From Phoronis australis (Eukaryota; Phoronida; Phoronidae): DNA of 64,000 nt. The first letter of the stretch is position 1, and every line of letters starts with the position of its first letter. This document shows positions 12,901 through 24,900 of this stretch, piece by piece. Under the pieces are notes generated by a model. The model saw only the letters and a program-made list of their open reading frames with translations. It made no database searches and had not been told where the DNA came from. The stretch spans positions 68,198-132,197 of the forward strand of contig NMRA01000598.1 in the NCBI GenBank assembly GCA_002633005.1. Direction: 5' to 3'. Both the position numbers and the translations under genes were made by a program.

Positions 12901-15900
12901 TCTAAGTAATGAGAGAATTTTTGCCCCAGGAGAACCCTCAACAGTAAATTGACCTTGGACAAAATTCTCTGCATAGAATTTCTTTTAGACATTATACGAC
13001 AGAGCAGCTTATTATGGCTAAGCATGCAGGGGTACACTTAAAATATTCTTTGAACGTGATACCTTTTAATGTCAAGTAGGTTTTCGCAAGTCATCAAAGC
13101 GATAGATTGGTAATTAAAATTACGTTTCTTGGGCCTCTTGTGATCCAGCAAATGTGTGCGGAGCTTTCACCACCTTGTATAATCATTTAAGATTATTCTT
13201 GTTGTTTACAAATAGTGTTAATTAGTAATTGATTTGGTGAATATTGTTATCAGTAGTGTTCAATTTATTAATTCTTCCATAAGTGTAGGAAAGGTTGATT
13301 CTTGACAATTTGTCCCCTCTGTTTTGCTTAAGAATACCATGGAATTGACCTAGAGTACAGTGGACAAGTAGACAGTTGGTGGCAGTTTTGTATTTTCAGC
13401 TTGGCTGATGAACACCTTGTTGTATGTCTTTTTCCCATGAATTGGTGACAGATGCTAAATGGTTTATCAACTCGAACTGGCAAACCTGTTTGGCTTATTT
13501 TTTCAACTAAGTTATTTCAGTAAATGATTTACTAGACAATTGATTACGGCTGTTCGTAAACAAGTTGACCGATTTTGAATCAAATCTAATCAAACCAGCT
13601 AATTATCGTCATCTACTAGTTATGAACCACCACTGTACATTTTTTCGACTGGCAGAACGCTGTTTCTTGTTGACAACTAGGTTCTGTGTGTGAAGCTGGT
13701 TGTATTGCCCCCTTCTCAGGAAGGTTTCCCATGTATTCTTTAGCCTGATATATACAATTGGCAGTCATAGGTTTATTGTGTTGGGCTAATCTGATCTATC
13801 AACCACCAGCTGGGCTGCTTTGGAAAATAAGAGGTTCTATTGGTTGAATAGGCAAGGAGTAGTGTACTTTACCACAATGGGGTTTATAGGCCATTCATGA
13901 AATGTCTGGGTGTGGGACAGGTTTTAATACCTCCTGTGTGGGAACTGGGGTACTTTTAGTGGTCAGACTGATGCCACTACCTATTCAGTATCTTACAGTC
14001 TTTAGGCATGCAGATTTTTTTTTTTGATACCAATGTTTTGTCCCTGGACGCAATTCAACAATTTTTGATAGGAAATTAGGGTAGCTGTACTCTTAGAGAG
14101 TTAAATAAATTGGCATGATAAAACTCACCATTTATAGGATTTGTCACAAAAAGTCACCATTTCTTAGATTCCTTGTAACATAATCATTGCTGGGTTTTTC
14201 ACCTTTACATCCTGTACATTTCACCTATGTAAGTACCTCCCCTATTTTTTGTCACATGAGAATTGTGATCGCAAGTCCAAGTTAAAGTTCAGTAGCTGTA
14301 TTGCAGCTGTTTAAATCTGGTCAAAATCACGTTTTTTTTTTTAAATACACAGCAATATCTCTCACGTAGTCTCGCGAAGTTTTGCTTTTCTAGTGAGGTT
14401 CTGGCATTATTGAAGTCTACCCGGGACTACTTGTACCTTTGGGCATTTGGTGTCCTGATAATGTATCAATGCCAGGCACATCTGGTTCATTTTCTAGTCT
14501 GGTCAAGAGGGCTACCTGAACATTTAATTAATTATTGAATGCATTTGACTTTTGATGATTAATAGTTTTTTGTTGGTTTATTTTGTGCATTAAACTGGCC
14601 AACGGTCTTCATGCTCTGTTATTTGATACGTGACGAATGATAAAAATTAAGAAATCTAAAATTCTTTCCGTTTAGTTCTCCTAATATTTAAACCAGAATC
14701 AAAATTTGGAGACTTTTCCCATTGTAATTGCTCACTGTTTCTGTTGGCATGCAAACTAACTGTGAGCATTAATAGTTTGACGTCTTTGTTTCAATATATA
14801 CAATTATCTTGATTCCCATTAAATAGTGATGCAGGCGCTGTTATGATAAGGAAAACGTAAAAAAACTTGTTAAGAAATAATGAGTGACATATATAGATAT
14901 ATTGGGTTTCTGTCTAATTTTACTGGCCTTACTGTTTTTAAAACCAAATGAAACAGGGTTTTCTTTTTCAGTTGTAGAACACTACATGCTTGCTTGTTAT
15001 ATTTTAATGGGTAAATTCGCCATACTGCCTGTGCTGTTGTCATTAACACCTTGAAGGTTTCCTTTGGTCTTACCATGCTTCCAGAATGATAAAATTTTAA
15101 AACAAGACACAAATGTTGCGATCTTGTCAAACACGTTTGTCCCCTTTCCTGTTTTTTTTATCAAACTTCAAAGAACCTTTTTCTTTTGACCTGTTTGATC
15201 TTTTTTGTCCTTCATGAATGCACCGTGTGGGAATAATGTCAGTGATAAGATACACATGATTTACAACACGTTTTCAAGATAAGCTGTTAATGAAGATGAG
15301 CACATGGTGGTGTTTGAATTCTGCATTGATGGAATGGAAAAGCATTTTTGTGGGCGCCGCTGTTCTTCAGTGTTTAAAGATAACATCCTCACTCTTGTCA
15401 AAGCTTCCATACATCTCGGTCTTAAAATCCTATTGTCTAAAATTTAGCTGACAGATAAGGAAAGATTTCTGAAAGTTTATTAGCTCCATGGACTTAGGTG
15501 CGAAATGTGATCGTTCAGGTGGCTGATAATAGTACGCTAATAAAGTTATTTTCCTTCTGCATAATGAAATAAAAGCAAGTGTTCACAATTAATGACTGAT
15601 TAACCATTTGCCAGACACTAGCGATTGGTGTCTCAAATAAATACTTGGCAATTTATCCCGCTGTTTTTTATCCAGAAATAAATATATCGTAGCCTATACA
15701 GTTCTTCGTCAGGTAAGTAGAAGACTGATATCGAATTCTAATGTCAGACACTCACTTGACATGCTCGAAAGCTGCTGTATTTTATCTGCAGTATTTTTAT
15801 TTTTGGATAATTATTAGTAAAGACGCATTTGTATTTGATTTTAACCACCATACCCTTGGTTTAGGAACAACGTTGAGATGGTTTGTGGTCTAAAACCAGT

Positions 15901-18900
15901 TTTTGAGGAATGGGTTGATGATAGCTTGAAGATTAGAAAGGTTCCTTGATCAAATTGCAGCATGACCTCACAGCCGGTGTTTGTTTTGATGCCAAGGTTG
16001 TGTTTGCTGTTGCAATTAGTGGCATGTTGTGCCAGTGGATACTACAAGTTGATCGATAAACACCACTGTGCTCTCTGGTGATTGAAGTCATATTAGTAGG
16101 GTTGATGAAGTAGCTTTTGTTGGCTAGATAAAAACGGCAATCACTATCTGCCACGGCAATCACTATCTGTTGTGGCACTCACTATCTGCCGCGTGACTGC
16201 TGGACGATTAATTCTGGTTGTGTGTACAACATACTAAAAAAGTAATTAAGGTTGTGTTGAACGTTGTCAACAGGCCAGTGCACTTAGCTAAGTGTCCAAG
16301 AAAATTAAAAAATTTTTTTTAAAGAATTTAATTAGATAAAAGTGTGTATTCCGTGGAAGCAGAAAGTGTGTAGAATTTGATTTTTCATTTAATGCTCATC
16401 TACCATTATTAGTGTCAAACGATCGTGTCTTTTTAGTAACATTTAGCAAAAAAGAAATGTACAATCATTGCATCAATTGGATGACCAGCCAAGACGTTGT
16501 CATTTCACTGTCGCTGTGCATCATTCATCGTTTTGTGTGAAAATCATATACATGATTCGTTTTAATACGCTCGGTGTGCGACACGCTTCAGAACGTTTGT
16601 TTTTTAGCATATGGCTGCATATTGAAAAAATGTAGGTTACTCATTAGGATTTGATATAAGCAAAAGTTTGACAGGGTTATTCCTCTAGGCAAGGCATCAT
16701 TCGTTGAGGTTTATTTTACCTGGATCATTTTATGCCCCGAGCAAGTGCCGGAACAGTCATCTTGAGTTTGAGGCCAACTTTATAACACGTACTTAGTGAT
16801 TTAAATCAAAAGACAATTAAAAGTTGGGATTTTTGCCGGAAGATTATTTCACCAGTTCTCAGTTTGACACTTGTTTTCAAAATTTTCTTTGTAGAATGTT
16901 AGTCAGATTTGTGCGATTTCCCAATGTGAAGTATTTCCATAAAGAAGGTGATTTTCTTGGCTGGTGATTGTTTAAAGCTTGTCTCTTAACTGGTTTATAT
17001 CTTTTTGTTTCAAAAGCACTCTGTGTAAGCAATTCGTTAGAGAAGTTTTTTTATTGTGTGTTGGTCCCTAATTCAGTACACTATATTGTTGTGGATTGCA
17101 AACTGGGAGGCCTGTGTTCAGAATTAAGTGACATTCCTGTCTTTGTATGTGCTTGGAAGACCCACCTAGATAATTGCCTCTTTGTGGTACTGAATACACA
17201 TAGACAACAATTAGGGCCAAATAGCATACCTTTCAACAACCAGGTGGGAGTCATCAAAGGGACCAACTGGTGGGTATTACGTAATAGGTCAGACACACCT
17301 TTGCCAGACTCTTGTGGAGGGGTTCTTTCTTAGGTGCTCTCACTCTGGGTCAACAGTGTATTGTGTTTATGTAGGGTTCTCAATGAGGAATGCTCAGGGA
17401 TTGTCTGGGGAAGCCAGTGAACTTTTTGCCCTGTACCTGCAACAAGAAAGGCATGCTGGGATTTTTCCGTAGATTAACCCACCCGACGAAACTTCTGGTG
17501 CCAAGTGTCCAGATAGTGGGGCGTTTATGTGGAAAATTTCCTCTTAAAAGCCCACTAAGCATCAATTTTTAGTCACAAATTCGGTTTTGCAGAGCATTTG
17601 TCATTCATAAAAACTAGCAAAGTGCCAGCGGACTATGCGTTTATTAACACAAAATTTAAAAACACATTTTTAAGTAAAAAATGTCAAAATTAGGAAACCT
17701 ATGACTTTCCATTTACACGCCCCCCCCTCTTTGGTGTTACTAAAACATCTGAACTTTTATCATTTTCCAAATACACGCCCATTGGCTTATCTACAGAAAA
17801 TCCTGGTAGTGATAGCAGACTCTTCTTGGTGCTACATCCAAGCTCAAAAATTGCTGAAATAATTCTAGTATTCGTTCATTTCATCAGGTAAAGTTTATCA
17901 TCAGGAAGGCAAAGTTAATGAAATGCGTAGTTTCACCAAACTTTCGGAATCATTCTGCTAAATTTTTCTCCATAGGAAACTGGTAATGAAGAACGTTTAT
18001 TATCTTCATTCTCAAATAGATCTCTATAAGAGCCGGCATCTTATTTATGAAATGCAAGCTAATTTTTTATTCTTTTAATTCATTTATAAATCTAGATTAT
18101 TGAAAGTAATAAATAACACGTGTGCCTAGAAATTGAATTGACATGTAACAGGCATGCATTGCACAATGTGAAGGGATACTAGGCCTAAGGCTTTGATAGG
18201 TGAGATCTTACCGACACGTTTGCATTCACATAGGCAAGTATCTGCAAAACTATGAAACTTCGTTAATAGAATGCATTTTCTGAATATAGGAAGATTGTAG
18301 ATTTTGATTTTTAATTTCAGACTCTTAACTAGGTTTCATGTCTTCTATGTCTTTTTCGTAAAATTTTGATAATTAAAGATATGTTTATAGCAAAACATTA
18401 GTATCTATAGGAGGACCAAACCTTGTTTGTAATTGTTAGGATAAAGTCTTTTGTAATCATTTCGTGCCATTTTTGAGTTTTTTTCATAAAAGTCCTACTT
18501 TTGATAGCACTTCATACGAATGACTGAGCATTCCTAATCCTAGTTCTGATAGCCCCTCATAGAGATGTGCAACATTCCTAGAACTACTTTTGAGAAGACA
18601 ATATAAAGCACAACGTAGTGTATGAAACTTTCCTATGAATCCCGCCACCGATCTGATATATGATGTTCTGGGCTTGGGATTTAATCTTTGTACTTGAAAT
18701 CAAACTCGATACTGTTTTTGGTATTTCCATTTTTACAAGATACGGTAAAAATTCTCCAATTTGGGACAGTGAAAAATTAAATATTTTGTTCAAGGTTGGA
18801 GCTTGTCCCAAATTCTAGAAATAACCAGCATTGGTCGTCCCAAATTCACGAATCGCTGGAAAGACAGCAAAATTACCTACTCTGTGGACTGAAAACACAT

Positions 18901-21900
18901 TGCCTGAAATTTGAAAAATATAGTGAACGCCAAAATTGCCCTCGTCTCAATTACCAGAGTCATGGAAATTCAAATTTTCTGTGAGTTTCGTGTCCCAAAT
19001 TCTAGAGACTGTCCCAAACTGGAGAGTTTTTACCGTAAGTGTCTATTATTCTCTTCTTGAGTACATTATAGTTTATGCAAGTGAGTTTCTAGTCGAGGCT
19101 TGCACTTGATGACCGCAAGATTGGTCTGAAAAACTTTTGCGTTCAGATTCGAACTTTTAGCCTTATTGCTGGGGTCTTCAAGTGCAATCTAACTATCTAG
19201 GATTAGACAGTTATTTATGGAAGACATTATGTATGATAAACACTAATCTTGAGCTGCACAAAAGTAGAACAGAAAATGCCAAAAATGATTTCGAGCTCAA
19301 GTACAAAGATTATATCCAGGGCCCTGAAGTTAAGCCTATTGTGGAGGTTTTTAGGGTTTCACTTAACCATAAATAGACCTGCATATTACGAATATTGATA
19401 TAGTTTTCCGCATTACAAATCTTATATAACTTATAATAATGAAAAGAGGATTTTCTCTCTCTGAAATGTTGATTAGTAGGTGTTATTCAAACAGATTTTT
19501 ATGAATGTGTCAATTGTAAATCAAATTTTTTGGATGCTGCCCAAACTATATCAAACTTGCAACATTGCGTAGAAGGAGCTTAGCGGTTATATCACTGAGT
19601 GGATGAATGAAAATCTACATCATTACATTTAAGTTTTTAGTGAACGAGAGAGATACTGAGTAGGTTCCATTCTTGAACTGTGTCCATTAATTTGCCACTG
19701 TTGCCCAACAGCGTTTTCTTTGAGTGAAAGTAATTGTTTCATACGCACATCCTGTTTGTTTGATTCCTTGCTTCCATATGTGGTTAAGATCCATCTTTCT
19801 CCACAGTAATTGCCTTTTCCGGGCACTCGGCGATCAGCTGGAAGGCCATTGTCGTAACCACCTAAAACACCGGCTTAACGTGGTGCAGTATATGGATGAA
19901 CATCGCAAAGATTTTGAACCATTTGTTGAGGACGACATCCCATTTGAGCGACACTGTAAGTACACTTAAGCACGCGCACGCGTCAGTGGGGATTAACTGT
20001 GGTTGGTTTGTCAGCGTGTTTCGCATGAATTGGATTGAGCGTGGGTTGTGACAAGATTGATATTAATATAGATTTTTGTCTCAAGTTTCTATAGCTTCAG
20101 CAGATTTGTGGTCTGTAATCTGTTATGATGTTGATAAGTCCGCGTTGTAATTAATGTGACCTGAACTAAGCATTGAATGATTGTAAAGGCCTGGGCATAG
20201 TTGGTAGTAGGTCAATATTAGGAACTTATAATTCAACTGACAGGTAAAAAAATGAGTAATGATTTTTCTGGATAAGTGACATTTCTTCAGTCAATTACGT
20301 CAACAAAGATTTTATTTGTCAAGTCTTGTCACTGCAAATGATGTTTTTGGTGTATTTCTGAACAATTGATTAACGTTGCCACAACACTGTCAATTGTCCC
20401 TTTCAGTAATTGTAGTCATTCACTTTTTCAAATAAACATGCCTGTCTGGTCTTTGAGCTTCGATGCGTCTTTCTTACCTGTCTTTGTCACAGTCATCAAT
20501 AATTCATTGTTTCAGCACTGGCGTCAGGAATGGTTGTTGTTGATGTGTGTTGCGGTAAAATCAGCAAAATGGCGCCAATTTTGAGAAAAAGTAATTGCCA
20601 ATGCTATTGCGTTGCTTTTGTTCATTTTTAAGGGTTTTTGATGTTGTTGTGAAGGCAGACAATTTCAAAACATTGTCTGGTCAAGTAGACATGTTGTGAA
20701 CTTGAACACTGTATGCGTTTCAGTCGGTGTTACAAATCCTTTATGAAAAAAGGAGAAAGTAAGTTACTCTGCTTACCATATTGTGTCCGTAAAAATTGGT
20801 GAGATTTTATCGCAGCACAACTTACTAAACTTAGTTGAAATAGCTCATTTTGATGTTCCAATATCAAAGCGAAGTTGACTTTTGGCTCAACACTCAGTTG
20901 GGCTGATTTGCAATTAACTTATGACGTATATTTTCTTCTGTCAGCTCATCCACCTGGTTGTGCGTTTTCCTTTAGTGAGAACGTTTCTTTTATTTCAGTG
21001 CAAATGCTGAAGAAACCTGGCACGTTTGGCGGGAACGATGCCCTGGTGGCCTTTGCGCGTGCACACCAAGTGAATATTGTGATTCATCAACTGAACCAAC
21101 CCGTTTGGCATGTAAGATGAAATTACGCACAGTTTTATTTATTAAATTGAATGAATTCGAAGGAGCATAATTATTGTACTTACGAACTAAACGTGGAAAT
21201 CCCGGAATATTTTCACAAACTACATGAACATTTTCCTTGCCACGATAGCAATGGGAAAGAGTGCGAAAGCATCATTCTCATGACTCAATTTCTAATTCAA
21301 CAATTTTTTCGTATTCACGCACATTTTGGGGCCTTGAAAGTTTTGTGTGAATCGTCTGGCTGAAGGATTTATCATTTGACGTGGCATGATGGTTGCAAAT
21401 AGTTTATTTAAAACCCTGGGAAATATGCCGCTGCACTACGTCATACAAGGATGATGCAGAACGGTGTCTACCAACTACCCTTTTGCCACCTATAGACACC
21501 AAGTAGTACTAAAAGGCATTGCAATGAAACAGCTAAGTATTTGGACGGTTTTGTCACGCTTTGATAAAACTGACAGCTATTAGACGCTCCAGTTTATTTT
21601 AATTATACGTTTGGGGATCATAATTGTTATCTATTATTGTAGTGAGAGGCTTGAGGCACAGTTTGGTTACCTCGTTTATAATTTGTGTTTTGTGGTGAAT
21701 TAATACCCACATTAAGAAAAATGTTTTGAAAAGTCGTGCATGTGTAAGCAGATTGGTAACACTCAACAAGTCTGTCTGTAGTTGCCCCTTCAAACATCAA
21801 CTGAAGGCTGTTATTTCTCAGGAAATTTCTATAATATCTCTTTTGTCGAAACTGACAGTCTGTCTGGTAGTTGATATGGCCTGGGCTGGAGTAGAGCTTT

Positions 21901-24900
21901 TGTTGAACAATGTGTTATCTTTTAACTTTAGTTGGCTATGACAATGTCTGTTGTAAGTAAATCCTTTGCAAGCTGCCAGCCAGGCTCACTGGGTGGATTG
22001 CTAAATCATATCTTTCAACTGCCCCTGTCACATTTTACTTCCCAGTGATGGTTGGTACTCATCTATTGGTTCGTTTTAAACAGCCGAGTCAGCTGGATCA
22101 CTGCAGTTTAAGTGCCTTACTCAACACTGGCGCAACCTTATGACTGCAGCAGCCAGGAATTGAACCCATGGCCTTTTGGTTGAGAGTCTACCAGGTTTAA
22201 CCACTGGGCAGCATTTACATTGCAATGGCTGCTTTGGTCACAATTATTAGCGTTTGCTTTCCACATCATCTGCGCTTGCGATCTATCTGCCATGTTAGAC
22301 TACACATTGTCTTGAGGATTCCGTTTGTTTGCATAAGTGTGCTCACGTTGTCCTTGGTCACGACTGTAGGATACGCTCTTAGACCAGACCTTTCCTCTTG
22401 CAGGTCCCCGGCACGGACAAGGCAGGTTGTCGCGAGCTACACATCACGTACCACAATGGAGAACACTACTCGAGCGTTAGAAAACTGGGCGACAATACTG
22501 AGACACCGGCAAACATCAAACTTAAGGTATGTTGATTTATGGTACTTGCCAAAAATAATCTGATAAATGACCCGGAATTCCTTGTAATGACAACTGAGCC
22601 CCAACGGTATTCCCCATCATAACCATTATGACATGGGAACATAGCTTTTGCGGTTTACTTTTGGCATTTGCTACGTACCCTGGAATTGGTTGCATATGCC
22701 GTTACTTGATCTCTGTTGTTATGGATGCTTTTTTAAATGATTTGTTAATAGGCTTGTTCAAACTTTCATTAACATGTCATGCTTGTTACCTATCGGTTAA
22801 GTTTCGCTCTTTCTTTGCAGTGCTAAGCATCTTGTTGTATTGGCGGAGTATTTTAACTTAGGAGCTCTTTAGTGTTTAATTAGTTTAGATATAAACCTTT
22901 CATTCACAAAGGCCAAATATCTACAAAATCATAGATTTTAATGTAGTAAAAGTGTACATTTTGTGAAAGTAGAAAGTCTGTAGAATTTGATTTTTGACTT
23001 TTTACCAATCTGCCATTAATTTTGTCAAATGACCATGTCTTTTTAGTAAATGTTAGCCAAAAAAGAAACTAAGGTACACTCACGGCAAAACAGTAGTATC
23101 AACACATCAAACTTAATTTGGAATAAACGTATGACATCTCAAAAACATTGTTACAGTTTTTTCAAAGTACCATTTCGTTTTATGCAAGGAAATTATAAAA
23201 GTCGTGTGTTTTGATAGCATTACAAAATGGAAAATATGAAAAATGTTTCCTAATAGTGTTTTGAAGAACAGTGCGTAAAGCATAGTATGTGAAGGTTTAA
23301 TCATATGAAACTGATAGCCTCTTGTGAGATATATTGCTCTGAAGTTAGACAAGTGTGACGGTCTTACGTAACCTATGCTCCATTTTTATTATGCGCCCAC
23401 ATATTTATATGTGGACGCATTATGCCGTCATCTCTGTCCGTCCGTCCGTCCGTCCGTCCGTCCGGGCGGCGTCCGTCCGGCGTCCGCTGCTCTATCTCCA
23501 AAACCCTTTGACATACGTTCATGAAATTTGGCACATATGTTCCATTCATGAATGGGACGGCATGTGCGAACTTTCGGACGGATCCGACTACCGGTGTGCC
23601 CCCTAGTGGCAATTTTAGTTTTTTACGCTTACCTTTGTATCTTCAAAAGTCCTGAATGGATTTTCATGAAATTTGGTATGTAGGCACCTAGTAGTGAGAT
23701 GACGCTATCCTGCCGTTTTCGGATGGATTCGACATAGTTTGCGCCACCTAGTGGCCATTTTTANNNNNNNNNNNNNNNNNNNNNNNNNNNNNNNNNNNNN
23801 NNNNNNNNNNNNNNNNNNNNNNNNNNNNNNNNNNNNNNNNNNNNNNNNNNNNNNNNNNNNNNNNNNNNNNNNNNNNNNNNNNNNNNNNNNNNNNNNNNNN
23901 NNNNNNNNNNNNNNNNNNNNNNNNNNNNNNNNNNNNNNNNNNNNNNNNNNNNNNNNNNNNNNNNNNNNNNNNNNNNNNNNNNNNNNNNNNNNNNNNNNNN
24001 NNNNNNNNNNNNNNNNNNNNNNNNNNNNNNNNNNNNNNNNNNNNGTACCCTGGAATTGGTTGCATATGCCGTTACTTGATCTCTGTTGTTATGGATGCTT
24101 TTTTAAATGATTTGTTAATAGGCTTGTTCAAACTTTCATTAACATGTCATGCTTGTTACGTATCGGTTAAGTTTCGCTCTTTCTTTGCAGTGCTAAGCGT
24201 CTTGTTGTATTGGCGGAGTATTTTAACTTAGGAGCTCTTTAGTGTTTAATTAGTTTAGATATAAACCTTTCATTCACAAAGGCCAAATATCTGCAATATT
24301 ATAGATTTTAATGTAGTAAAAGTGTACATTTTGTGAAAGTAGAAAGTCTGTAGAATTTGATTTTTGACTTTTTACCAATCTGCCATTAATTTTGTCAAAT
24401 GACCATGTCTTTTTAGTAAATGTTAGCCAAAAAAGGTACACTCACGGCAAAACAGTAGTATCAACGCATCAAACTTAATTTGGAATAAATGTATGACATC
24501 TCATTGCTACAGTTTTTTTAAAGTACGATTTCATTTCATGCAAGAAAATTATAAAAGTCCTGTGTTTTGATGGTATTACGAAATGGAAAGTTTGAAACAT
24601 GATTCCTAACAGTGTTTTGAAGAACAGTGCATAAAGCATAGTATGTGAACGTTTAATCATATGAAACTGATCAGCCTCTTCTGAGATATGATGCTCTGAA
24701 GTTAGACAAGTGTGACGGTCTTACGTAACCTATGCTCCATTTTCATTCACCTTTTTTGAAGTGTGGGCCAGTAAAAATGATGATTTGATGTTCTTAGCTA
24801 TGACTGGGTGCATCACCTTTGACGCGACAACCCTCTGTTCTGTGTATAAACATGTCTGGCCACTTGTTTACAATAGATAACCAACCCGGAGGACAGAGCC

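Larger units (their letters stand above)
9944..19806 (+). other. OTUD3 intron 1 (9.9 kb)
   Basis: This is the longest intron in the gene. No coding exon is supported inside. It holds a small tandem repeat (16135-16192), dispersed repeat copies (16319-16462 and a weaker match near 18225-18345) and a TIR element (18741-19037). Open frames such as 16968-17333 lack splice sites, recognisable motifs or conserved composition. Confidence 0.8.

Noticed and set aside
16968-17333. 121-codon frame in OTUD3 intron 1
   Set aside because: There is no homology I recognise, and the complementary strand is equally open. OTUD3 exons 1 and 2 join perfectly without it.
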